A DNA stretch of 64,000 bases, from NCBI GenBank assembly GCA_027475525.1, contig JAMWFC010000060.1:620001-684000 (forward strand), in the 5' to 3' direction. The position numbers were made by a program, and so were the translations under genes. Of the stretch, positions 43,601 through 51,830 are shown piece by piece. The notes under the pieces were generated by a model, which was not told the origin of the DNA, searched no databases, and was given only the letters and a program-made list of their open reading frames with translations. Each line of letters starts with the position of its first letter. Positions within the stretch are counted from its first letter, which is position 1. The DNA is from Macrolepiota albuminosa (lineage: Eukaryota > Basidiomycota > Agaricomycetes > Agaricales > Agaricaceae).

Positions 43601-46041
43601 ATAGTAGGTTCTTTTAAAAGAGCTTCTTCAATTTCAGTCCACTTTGGATTTGCAGTCATAGTCATAAAAATATCAGGTTTTCGAAAATGTCTACAAATAG
43701 CCATAGAATCTTGAAAAAGTTGTTGCATTTGTCTTTCACTTCCAGTATGAGATGCAGGAAGAATAACACGACGGCTTTGATGTGGTAATTCTTCATCTCC
43801 AGCAGCAGCATCAACAACACCTTGATATACTTCGGCTCTAATTTTTTTTTGATTATGTCTAACCCAATTAAGTTTGCTTTGTTCAATTGAAGCCCATGCA
43901 TCAACAACATATTGCTGAAATAATTTACCACTCCAAAGCAAAGCAGCATTAAATTCTGAAGTTCTTTGTTGAAGCCGATAAGCATAATAAGCAGTTTCAG
44001 TAATATATTCTGTTCTACGCTGACCTTGTGGTCCAGACTGAGAAGGAATATTTGAATGAAATCCATGTTCTCCAGTTGGAAATATAAGTGTATAGTGTAA
44101 TGGTGTATATGCTGAGTGTAAATGACTAATTTGTTTTAGCTGACCACCATGCAAATGCAAAATTATATCTCGATGATTAGAACGCTCTTCAGAACCATCT
44201 CCAGGAATAACTGCAGCTACTCCTTCTTGTTCATTTGGATTGTTATATCTTCTATGATCTCCAAAATCAGCTCGAAGTTTGACATAAATTTTTTGTGGCT
44301 GATTCTCTGGAACATCTCTCATAATTTGATAAGCTTGTTTATATAAACCAATATATGGATTAACACGCCAAATCATATCTTGCAAGATTGCCATAATTGC
44401 TGGATCTAATCCAGGATTATTACGTTGTCGTAAAGTTAATTGTTCATTATGATCATAAAAATATAATTGTGCATATATAGGATTATGACCTTCAGCAGGA
44501 AGTAAAGCACCTGTAAGATGATGAAGTTCTCCATTAATTCGAAAACTATATGGGCCTGGAGCATTTGTAATAGCATGATCAATTTTTACACCTAAAGAAG
44601 TAAATGCAAATGCTGCATTATATTGACGAATATGTGCTTTAAAAGCTTGAGAAAGAAGATGACGGCCATGTAATAAATCAAGAAGTTCATGTGGAGCATT
44701 TTTCAATTTGGGTAAAACAATTTGACCTTGTAAGCAACATATGCCAAATTTTGGATTATTTCGAGTAGATTTACTAAGTTTTTCAGAATCAAAATGTAAA
44801 GCTTGACAATGTGAGCATAAAATATTCATAGATCCAATATTATGCTTTTCAGGTTCATTTATGTAAGGTTGTCTTCCTCGCAGAAGCAAAGCATTTCTTT
44901 GTTGACCTCGACAATTTGGTCTTTGAGCTGGTTGATTTTCAACTTCAACTTCTTGTAATATATTTTGTTCTTCTGGTATATGCATTGCAGGATTGTGATT
45001 ATTTAAATTCTGCTCTTCAAGATTATTTATATTTTGCATAGGTTCTTCAAAGTATTCAAGAGGATTTTGCATTAATTGATTCCAAGCTGCTTGAATATTT
45101 ATCAACTCAATATCTTCTTGAAGAGCAAGATTTTGCTGATCATGATCATTAACATCATTAACATTTTCTTCTAATTCAGCTGCATGTTCATGTTCCCAGA
45201 AATTCAAGATTCTTTGAGCTACAACTTCATTTAAAGGTCCATATTCTGGATCATAATTCATATTTGCTTGTTGAGCTCTCAACTCAGCTATAGCAGCATT
45301 TTGAGCCTGTCTTTGTATTTCATCTTGTCTTAATCTTTCTTGTTCTTGTAAATTAGCTAAAATTCTCTGTCTTTCTTGCTCTTGTGCAACAGCTAATGCT
45401 TGTTGTTGTGCTGCAACATGTCTCATTCTTTGTTGTTGTGATAATGCAAGAAGTGCTTGCTGTCGTTCAGCAGCATTTCTTTGACCTTCTTGCTCATAAA
45501 AATAATTCAATCTTTGTTCATGATTAGATGCCATCTCCCTATATGCAATATCTCCTCGTGTTAAATTATTAAGTGCAGGATCTGCATGTCCACTGGATAT
45601 ATCATGTAATGGACCTCTAAGTCTTGAAGAAGATGTAAAGGTAGCATTAGAGGATTGCCTAGCAGATGGAATATTTGCAATAGGAGCAGGAGAAATAAAT
45701 GTAGATGTAGACTGAGCAGGTTGATTAATTTGTCTTTGTCTTCTGTTTCTTAAAGGTACAGGTGCAGGTGGCACATATTGAGGAATAGGATTCTGCAAAG
45801 GAGCATCCCAACCCTCAGGTAAATGAGTTTCAGGTATATTAAAGGAAAAAGGATCATTGACAGCAGCAGGCTGTCTAATAGGAACATCAAGTCTCTCAGA
45901 AGTTCCAGGAGCAGTAACTACAGAATTGGAAGCATGACTATTTTGTGCAATTGACTCAAAATGAAGAGGTGCTATAGATATAGCACCACTATTCAGAAAT
46001 CTGTTACTTCTATTTGCACGACGATCATCAGGATCAGTCAT
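40660..46041 (-). CDS. Helitron Rep/helicase (RepHel), intact 1793 aa
   Basis: One uninterrupted reading frame. N-terminal ~350 residues are N/Q-rich with coiled-coil character. A Cys cluster (CSHCQALHF) lies near 410, then the Helitron Rep N-terminal part (YRLQQRTSEFNAALLW). The HUH nuclease motif HMHILIF follows KRGLP (~867), with paired Tyr in YIHKYIYKEHD (~1000). The C-terminal Pif1-type helicase has Walker A SAGGCGKTF (~1359), Walker B IIWDEVP, GGDFRQTLPV, and late motifs TINKSQGQS and YVALSRC. It nicks and unwinds DNA for rolling-circle-like transposition. Strongly AT-rich codon use unlike host genes suggests transfer or long life as a selfish element. No stop or frameshift over 5.4 kb makes recent activity plausible. 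Confidence 0.95.
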   Translation of the reverse strand: MTDPDDRRANRSNRFLNSGAISIAPLHFESIAQNSHASNSVVTAPGTSERLDVPIRQPAAVNDPFSFNIPETHLPEGWDAPLQNPIPQYVPPAPVPLRNRRQRQINQPAQSTSTFISPAPIANIPSARQSSNATFTSSSRLRGPLHDISSGHADPALNNLTRGDIAYREMASNHEQRLNYFYEQEGQRNAAERQQALLALSQQQRMRHVAAQQQALAVAQEQERQRILANLQEQERLRQDEIQRQAQNAAIAELRAQQANMNYDPEYGPLNEVVAQRILNFWEHEHAAELEENVNDVNDHDQQNLALQEDIELINIQAAWNQLMQNPLEYFEEPMQNINNLEEQNLNNHNPAMHIPEEQNILQEVEVENQPAQRPNCRGQQRNALLLRGRQPYINEPEKHNIGSMNILCSHCQALHFDSEKLSKSTRNNPKFGICCLQGQIVLPKLKNAPHELLDLLHGRHLLSQAFKAHIRQYNAAFAFTSLGVKIDHAITNAPGPYSFRINGELHHLTGALLPAEGHNPIYAQLYFYDHNEQLTLRQRNNPGLDPAIMAILQDMIWRVNPYIGLYKQAYQIMRDVPENQPQKIYVKLRADFGDHRRYNNPNEQEGVAAVIPGDGSEERSNHRDIILHLHGGQLKQISHLHSAYTPLHYTLIFPTGEHGFHSNIPSQSGPQGQRRTEYITETAYYAYRLQQRTSEFNAALLWSGKLFQQYVVDAWASIEQSKLNWVRHNQKKIRAEVYQGVVDAAAGDEELPHQSRRVILPASHTGSERQMQQLFQDSMAICRHFRKPDIFMTMTANPKWTEIEEALLKEPTINGKKQTAADRPDIVARVFELKKNAILKELKDGIFGNVVAHVHTIEFQKRGLPHMHILIFLHEQHRIRDAMQVDSMVSAQIPDPVTQPELYKVITTNMVHGPCGNIKPDAKCMVDGKCSKRYPKEFRETTHFGDNGYPQYARPNNGRHFIKNGHHYDNRDVVPYNPYLSAKYQCHINVEICASVEAIKYIHKYIYKEHDRTTLEISREPNQRDEIKEHLDARYISAPEACWHIFEFNMHAEEPSVYRLPVHLEGQHEVFFQDNESLEAVAARENLEKTALTAWFEANQKFPNNNTTYQNFPTKFVYEAKTRSWKNRQRGYAIGRMYFASPSQGERFYLRMLLTVVMNATSWIELKTVNGIEYRTYKEACNARGLLEDDAEWIQCLSEAAPMQTGTTLRLLFCTILLHCAPTTPEDLWNRFKQYICDDLQRRLERMRQYRGRHFEEETIYDYGLYLINEKLMQSGKTLKDFPNMPLPTGPSENEMWNDIPDNWLLQDELSYDVEALKRTVNENKAKFNIEQSNVFNAVINSVNNNSGKMIFLHSAGGCGKTFVCNTLAAAIRSNGNVALCVASSGIAALLLEGGRTAHSRFKIPIPAIDTSVANIKQGTNLHQVIIQTKLIIWDEVPMQHKNAIDSVDRALRDVLNNDKPFGGITIVFGGDFRQTLPVIPRGLRQQIIAASLSKGRLWKEIEVFYLVQNMRLEQTPENVAHAAWLLDIGAGKNLEPGETIQIPETMMCNDNSIKGLIASTYPDIAHAHNDQYYLDRTILSCTNSDVDDINLKVLNQFSGEEKILWSADSVHIESHNNNAFPPYPMEYLNSLAASGLPLAKLVLKIGVPVMLLRNLDPSKGLCNGTRMIVTNIGRRVLQCRIISGDAKFAGSSVFIPRINLDASEEDLPIPLRRRQFPVCLAFAMTINKSQGQSVKHVGLNLQSPVFSHGQLYVALSRCTSGNRIKVILLPENTSRRTTNIVYQEILNGLQM

Positions 46042-47226
46042 TTGAAGTTGCTGAAGTCGACTCTGAGTGCGAGATTGTTGTCTTTGACTTTCAGGAGTAG
46101 TAGGAATTTGATTTTGATTGGTAGAAGATGACCTAAATTAAATTTTTAATATAGAAATTAATAAAAAGCAAAGAAGAAGAAATTTACATGATTGTGTCTA
46201 ATAATATAGATTAAATGCATATTTAAAATAATATAAAAATGCTACTTACTAAGCAATTTACAAATATATATAAAAAATAGCAGTAATACAAATGATGTGA
46301 TATTCTATATAAGATAACATTAGAATAGAAATTAAATATGATAAAAATCTATACATACTTTGAAAAAAATAAAGCTTAACAATTGAACATATAATTTTTA
46401 GCCAAAAAAAATTGACTGAAAAACACTGAATATTAGTTATTATATATATAAATATAAATGCATACTTTTAAAGCAAAAAAGCTTAAAGATGTTGAAAAAA
46501 GAGAATTTTCAAATTGAAACTTGAAAAATAAAAAGATTACTATAAAACTATGAATATTAGTTATCAAGAAAAATGATAAATACCTACTTTTCAACAGTTC
46601 AATAAAAAACAAATAAAAAGCTTAATTAATAAAGATCAATTATTAAATACTTACTTTCAATTCAAAAAGCCAGTAAATCTTCACACAAAAGTAAGATGCA
46701 AAAATCTTGAAAAGTTATTAGAAACTATAAATCAAGTAGAACACTAATTATACTTACAAAATCTCCTCCAAAAAATATATATTTCTTAGCAATTTTCTGA
46801 CTATAAATTTAAATTCTAAAATTATAAAAATCAGCTATAAAATCTTATTCAAAATACATACTTTCAAGTCAAAAAGCCAGTAAACCTCCAAAAAAACAGT
46901 CCTGATACAATAGATGGGTGAATCTGAAAGTGTTTTCAGCTTATCAATTTCAGATCAGCCACAGATTTGATAAAAAATCCATACACAACAAAAATGAGCA
47001 ACAAAACCCTTTAAAAGTTGTCAGAAAGTACACATCATCAAAAGATCAGTAGGCATCCTTACAGAATAGAGCAAGAGTATAGTGTGTTTGTTGAAAGGAA
47101 GACAGGGATGAAGGATGTAGATAATCAACGGATGGATTGATGGATTTGATGGACTCCGAAAATTGCACAGCCACAAATTCAAAGTCAGCTTATTTGATAA
47201 GCTGCTGACAAAGATTAGCTAAGATT
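46042..47226. other. AT-rich 5' region of the Helitron
   Basis: About 1.2 kb of AT-rich DNA upstream of the Rep/helicase start, with recurring TACTTTNAA-type motifs every 60-100 bp. Presumably the promoter and leader; no other gene seen. Confidence 0.5.
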
Positions 47227-47380
47227 TTGATATTCTGACAAATCTTAGGTCAGCAGTGCCAAAAAAGGATCAAGTTCACACAGGTCGTCCAATTCTATAT
47301 AGATTGATATTCTGACAAATCTTAGGTCAGCAGTGCCAAAAAAGGATCAAGTTCACACAGGTCGTCCAATTCTATATAGA
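47227..47380. repeat. 77-bp perfect tandem duplication at the Helitron 5' end (47227-47303 / 47304-47380)
   Basis: Two identical adjacent 77-bp copies ending exactly at the Helitron terminus. A break at a repeat boundary is where a de Bruijn-graph assembly would end a contig. Confidence 0.9.
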
Positions 47381-47440
47381 CGAGCTACGATTCGTGCCTT
47401 CGGCACGAATTTCGTAGCTCGTTGGGGGCTTCGCCCCCAA
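47381..47440 (-). other. Terminal hairpins of the second Helitron-like unit
   Basis: CGAGCTACG ... CGTAGCTCG outer arms enclose ATTCGTGCC-TTC-GGCACGAAT (47381-47421), followed by TTGGGGGCTTCGCCCCCAA (47422-47440). Near-perfect pairing, better kept than at 39980. Confidence 0.85.
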
Positions 47441-47508
47441 ACCCCCCCCAACTAAGCCTCCACCCTAACCTCACTTCGTTCGGTTAGGGCTCCAAGTATG
47501 TATAGAGA

Positions 47509-48324
47509 ACTCAGTGCTTAATCCCAGCCTCAACCTCACTTCGTTCGGTTAAGGCCTCGGTAATCGCAACTCAATGCTTAATCCCAGCCTCAACCTCACT
47601 TCGTTCGGTTAAGGCCTCGGTAATCGCAACTCAATGCTTAATCCCAGCCTCAACCTCACTTCGTTCGGTTAAGGCCTCGGTAATCGCAACTCAATGCTTA
47701 ATCCCAGCCTCAACCTCACTTCGTTCGGTTAAGGCCTCGGTAATCGCAACTCAATGCTTAATCCCAGCCTCAACCTCACTTCGTTCGGTTAAGGCCTCGG
47801 TAATCGCAACTCAATGCTTAATCCCAGCCTCAACCTCACTTCGTTCGGTTAAGGCCTCGGTAATCGCAACTCAATGCTTAATCCCAGCCTCAACCTCACT
47901 TCGTTCGGTTAAGGCCTCGGTAATCGCAACTCAATGCTTAATCCCAGCCTCAACCTCACTTCGTTCGGTTAAGGCCTCGGTAATCGCAACTCAATGCTTA
48001 ATCCCAGCCTCAACCTCACTTCGTTCGGTTAAGGCCTCGGTAATCGCAACTCAATGCTTAATCCCAGCCTCAACCTCACTTCGTTCGGTTAAGGCCTCGG
48101 TAATCGCAACTCAATGCTTAATCCCAGCCTCAACCTCACTTCGTTCGGTTAAGGCCTCGGTAATCGCAACTCAATGCTTAATCCCAGCCTCAACCTCACT
48201 TCGTTCGGTTAAGGCCTCGGTAATCGCAACTCAATGCTTAATCCCAGTCAATGCTTAATCCCAGCCTCAACCTCACTTCGTTCGGTTAAGGCCTCGGTAA
48301 TCGCAACTCAATGCTTAATCCCAG
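47509..48324. repeat. 60-bp satellite array, about 13 identical units
   Basis: A 60-bp unit (core CCTCACTTCGTTCGGTTAAGG, then CCTCGGTAATCGC and CTCAATGCTTAATCCCAG) repeats exactly from ~47509 to 48247. The final irregular part is a 77-bp join duplication. Exact identity means recent expansion or copy-number uncertainty in the assembly. No spacers differ between units, so this is not a CRISPR array. Confidence 0.92.
48171..48324. repeat. 77-bp perfect tandem duplication at the satellite end (48171-48247 / 48248-48324)
   Basis: The phase break in the 60-bp array is explained by an exact 77-bp repeat of the preceding sequence, again matching the common unit length. Confidence 0.85.
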
Positions 48325-48726
48325 TTTGCCTCAACTCTCAGAGCATTATTGTAAGCTAAATTGAATTTTTCTTGAATTTTTCAGATTTCTTTAAGCATTT
48401 ATAAATCTCAGAAAAACTCAAGTCAGTGTATCAGTAGGCCTCGAATTTTTTCTGATTTTTCAGTGATTTTATCTGAATTTTCTAAGCATTTCTAATGCTG
48501 AAATGAGCCAACTCTTATGTTATTACCCTAAAAGGAAGGTTCTTGGTCAGCCTTGGTCAGCCTTACTAATCAGATAGTTCCCACGAAACGGTTGTCCCAT
48601 ATATTATAGATATATAGATAATATAATATAATATAATATATAGAAGATTGTCAGCCAGGATACATATATGGATGTTTTCTGTCTTCTCAAACTTATCGAT
48701 TGATACGCACTTTGCCTCTCTCAATC

Positions 48727-50112
48727 ATGTCTGCCACAGACGCTCCTAGCTCCAATGTACTTGCGGAAACCTTAGCGCTTCTCAAATTTTTCCCCCTCAC
48801 CTACTTGAAATACGAAATCCACACTTATCAAAGGCAACTCCATGATAGTGTTTTACCCGACGACTCAAGTGACTTTGAACAAGATTTGGAAATTTTCCGC
48901 ATGCTTGAGACCACCGCAGTCACCCTCTCTACCACTGACAATGAAAGTTTTGTTGCTGCTGCCATTGAAGGATCGGTCAAGGACAATGGTCCGATCACCC
49001 TTGTTCTCGCAAAGAACAGGAACTCTAGTCATCATGACCAAGAGATCTCGGAAGAGTTTCTTCAAACGCTCCAACGTTCCATTGATTTTAAACAGGCTTT
49101 AAAGTTCCTCGTAATCCACGGTAGAGACAATATTAATGAACGCATTCGAACACTCCGTCAATCGTTTTTCAAGGAGTTGCTTTCATACATTGCCTCTCAT
49201 TCCTTTGACGAGTCTGCAGGAGAAGAGTTTCGTAATCGTTTCACAACCACTGTCATCAATGACAGAAAGTGGGGAAACAAGTCTTCCCAGGAGATCCTTG
49301 AGTACATCATCGGATTCATTCGTTCGGTACAGGAACTGGATAACGACATTGAGGCCAGCCATACTCGCTTCGTCGACCTTGTTATCTATGCTCTCATGTT
49401 GAAGACTTCTCGATACATAGCATTCCTTGTACAGACAAGCAAGGATACATACGAGGATTGGTATTCTAGACTCAGGAGGTTCTGGAATGCCCTTGAGCAG
49501 ATTGCCTATTTCCACAGGATTGAGAAACTTATGAGATTTGTCCACAAACGCACTGTCACAATTCGCTGGGCAAACAACGTATCAAATCCTTCGATAAAGA
49601 GTACTGATGCTGTTGCATGTCGACCACCATCACTACTAGCAAGACAGTTATTCATGGATTTCCTAAAGCCAGATCTCCGTTTTGGACCTCCGATCCCTGT
49701 AAATGTCCGGGAAGAACGATTTCAGCGCGTGGAACGGCTGGTGAAGCGGAGGGCCCCCTCTGGTTATTGGGACTCACCTGCTCAAGTATCTTTGTCTCTT
49801 CATCCTGAAATTCGCATCGCACTGGATCCAGCCATGACATCCGCGCCACATCGCCTAATTGGGTGTAGCATACGCAGCTGTCTCTGTTGTACTTTGTGGC
49901 TTGATGCCTACAGCCATCATGAGCCCTCAGTTCCCAGATGGTGGTTGTCCCGTTTTGGACAAGAGATTGATGTCGGATGGACTCTTCCTGGTGAAAATAC
50001 TGGAATTGCAGCTATTCTCCCTATTGACCGAACTGTCCTTGAAGCCGTTCAGCAAGAAATGTATTACCGTATGCTTGAGTTCGTTGATATTCATGGATTA
50101 CAGTATCTCTGA
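48727..50112 (+). CDS. Deaminase-superfamily protein, second copy of paralogue 1, intact
   Basis: 461 aa from MSATDAPSSN, same length as the gene at 23058-24443 and identical except for a few per cent of residues. H-x-E (LHPEIRI) and C-x2-C (SCLCC) are kept. Differences cluster around the loop before the zinc site (e.g. FLKPDLRFGPPIPVNVREE versus FIKMDPCFGPPLPVDVQEE) and in the last 20 residues. No stop or frameshift, unlike the RT beside it, so it may still be under selection or be very young. Its upstream spacer is interrupted by the Helitrons 100 bp before the start, so its promoter may now include Helitron DNA. Tail to tail with the RT relic. Confidence 0.75.
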   Translation: MSATDAPSSNVLAETLALLKFFPLTYLKYEIHTYQRQLHDSVLPDDSSDFEQDLEIFRMLETTAVTLSTTDNESFVAAAIEGSVKDNGPITLVLAKNRNSSHHDQEISEEFLQTLQRSIDFKQALKFLVIHGRDNINERIRTLRQSFFKELLSYIASHSFDESAGEEFRNRFTTTVINDRKWGNKSSQEILEYIIGFIRSVQELDNDIEASHTRFVDLVIYALMLKTSRYIAFLVQTSKDTYEDWYSRLRRFWNALEQIAYFHRIEKLMRFVHKRTVTIRWANNVSNPSIKSTDAVACRPPSLLARQLFMDFLKPDLRFGPPIPVNVREERFQRVERLVKRRAPSGYWDSPAQVSLSLHPEIRIALDPAMTSAPHRLIGCSIRSCLCCTLWLDAYSHHEPSVPRWWLSRFGQEIDVGWTLPGENTGIAAILPIDRTVLEAVQQEMYYRMLEFVDIHGLQYL

Positions 50113-50209
50113 CAGCTGTGAGGGCGATAATTTGGCTTCAATTTCTACGTATAATAGATAAATAGGCATCTAATGCCCCCGAATCTTCTCATACATGTTC
50201 CCACACCTT

Positions 50210-51647
50210 TCATTGATCCACCTTCATTCGTGAGGTCCTGAACAATTGCACCATCCCAACGGGAATAAGAGACGAGTTAACCACTTCCCAGCTGCCAAAC
50301 CGCTTCACCACTTCTTCGCCATAGAGTGACACAAGCCATTGCTCGTACCAGTCGAGATCATCCCATGTACAATTAGTCTTCGCTTGCGACAGATAAGATT
50401 GTACAACAGGTGTCTTGTGTACCTGTGTCAATCCTTTAACCGTCAACATGTATTCATAGCGGTATCTCCATTCACACAACCACGACTCACGTAACGAAAT
50501 GAATTCGTCGAAAGTCATAAATTCTTCCTTGCCCAGAAAGGTTTGCGTGGGGTCGTCCCAAAAATCCTTGTAGTCTTTGTACACCGATTTATCTTGTTTA
50601 GCGAGAGCCTCGAAACTCAGTGCTTCCTCGTCATCGAAGCTCTGCGTCAGTGCAAACATCTCTATCATTGGATGACGAAGCTCGAGACCGCCTCTGCTGA
50701 TGGGGAGGTAAAAGTATCCCTGCGGCAGGTTCTTGATACCGAAACGCGTCTCAACGACAGAGCGCAGGTAGACTACAACATCCCCTTGAACATTTGGGAA
50801 CAGTTCTTGCTGAATTCGGGCGAGGGTGCTGATGATATCGGTAAGATGACCGTTACCAAAGCACGGCGCGGGTCGTCCACCAAAGTTCCTCACAAAGAAA
50901 GCCATGTACTTGTTACACACATTAATCCAACCAAAAACTGATTTTGTCGCTGAAAGCTACGGCCGTAGCTCAACGATATGAACATCGACCTGTTTCTGGT
51001 CAATTACGAATCGGGTTTTCCATGGATCAAAATGTAGGAAACCCCAACAAATGTCACCCTCAGGAAGTCCAGAAGGGCCTCATCGTCCTGACACATGTCG
51101 AACCAGTCTTACTTGTGTCGAACTTGAGACCAACAAGATCAGCATACACATTCATTTCCTTCCATCCCGTAGCGCATTTCTCTGGGTCAGCGTCCCAAAG
51201 CCAAAGGTCATCATGCAAGCGGTACAAGAAGAGGCCATTTGCCTTCTGGTTGACAGCAAAGTCCATGACAAACAGAATTACTTCACCGCAAACCCTGCTA
51301 AGAGGATAGCTGAAGGGTGTTCCACGAACTCTTGTGCGAACCTGGCCAGATGGATCGCTTTGGAAACGCAGAGGCGTGCGAAGGAACTGATGGAAGAATG
51401 AAGACCATTCTTTTGAGACACCAAAAAACTTGAGTATGGCGAGGATGGATTGGTGAGGGAGGGAAGGGCCGAACCACTCTAGGTCAGAGCGGACGACAGA
51501 ATAGGACCCGTGTAATATAGTATTGAGCGAAGCTTCGGTAGCCATGATCTGTAACAGCTTCTGATTGACTGAAGCTGGGCTATCCTCACTGGATTGATCC
51601 AGGCGATTGTCATCATATGGATTGATGCCAGCTGAATTTGCTGACAT
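50210..51647 (-). pseudogene. Partial RT-like copy fused in frame to the deaminase leader, frameshifted
   Basis: Minus-strand copy of the RT gene from about residue 380 to the end; the N-terminal third is missing. It begins MSANSAGIN, the leader of deaminase paralogue 2, followed directly by RT sequence (DDNRLDQSSED). The first part (51647-51060) keeps RSDLEWFG, RGTPFSYPLS and LYRLHDDLWLW. A frameshift near 51060 separates it from the C-terminal part (50920-50210, NKYMAFFVRNFGG to MKVDQ). Sequence identity to the first copy is high. Whether the shift is real or a consensus error cannot be told here. Confidence 0.8.
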
Positions 51648-51830
51648 TGTTACTGAGAGCTATAGGTACAACAAGGAGCAATTAAAGTGACATTCAAAGG
51701 GAAAATATCTGGGCAAGGGTGATGGCATTTGTGTGATGTTATATAGGGCTTCAGATACCTCCAGGAGGCAAGTAGCTAAATCAGGAACCTTATTCTTATC
51801 TTCCAAAATAGGCAGGCAGTCATGCATCCG
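51600..51830 (-). promoter_or_regulatory. Third copy of the deaminase paralogue 2 promoter and leader
   Basis: Inverted match to ~25240-25430 (GCCAGCTGAATTTGCTGACAT, AAATATCTGGGCAAGG, ATACCTCCAGGAGGCAAGTA blocks, each repeated at 39130-39260 or 35060-35130). It stands directly upstream of the RT fragment, giving it the deaminase start codon and promoter region. The right edge near 51830 is the limit of the second cluster. Confidence 0.7.

Larger units (their letters stand above)
39980..47380 (-). mobile_element. Autonomous Helitron
   Basis: A 7.4-kb AT-rich element with one very long Rep/helicase gene on the minus strand, inserted in the spacer of the second cluster after host A at 39979. 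On the minus strand it starts TCTATATAGAATTGG (TC start, 47380) and ends in a hairpin region finishing ...GCAGCTCG then host T. Helitrons usually start TC, end CTRR after a hairpin and insert between A and T without target duplication; here the last bases are CTCG. The first cluster gives an uninterrupted insertion site. A second hairpin block at ~40285-40340, decayed, may be the element's older own end, making 39980-40280 a separate short unit. Confidence 0.75.
47381..48610 (-). mobile_element. Second, non-autonomous Helitron-like unit in tandem
   Basis: Starts on the plus strand with CGAGCTACG, the hairpin end equivalent to 39980, immediately after the first unit's TC end. It ends at 48610 with TCTATAATATATGGGACAACC on the minus strand, similar to the first unit's start (TCTATATAGAATTGGACGACC). 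It has no coding part; it carries a 60-bp satellite. 48611-48645 is an AT microsatellite before the host spacer resumes, so the end could also be ~48646. Head-to-tail order suits rolling-circle products. Confidence 0.6.

Noticed and set aside
43472..44346. Several ORFs antisense or out of frame within the Helitron gene
   Set aside because: They are by-products of the long Rep/helicase frame.
47509..48324. Regular 60-bp array considered as a CRISPR array
   Set aside because: Whole units are identical with no variable spacers, and the organism is a fungus; it is a satellite inside a Helitron-like unit.
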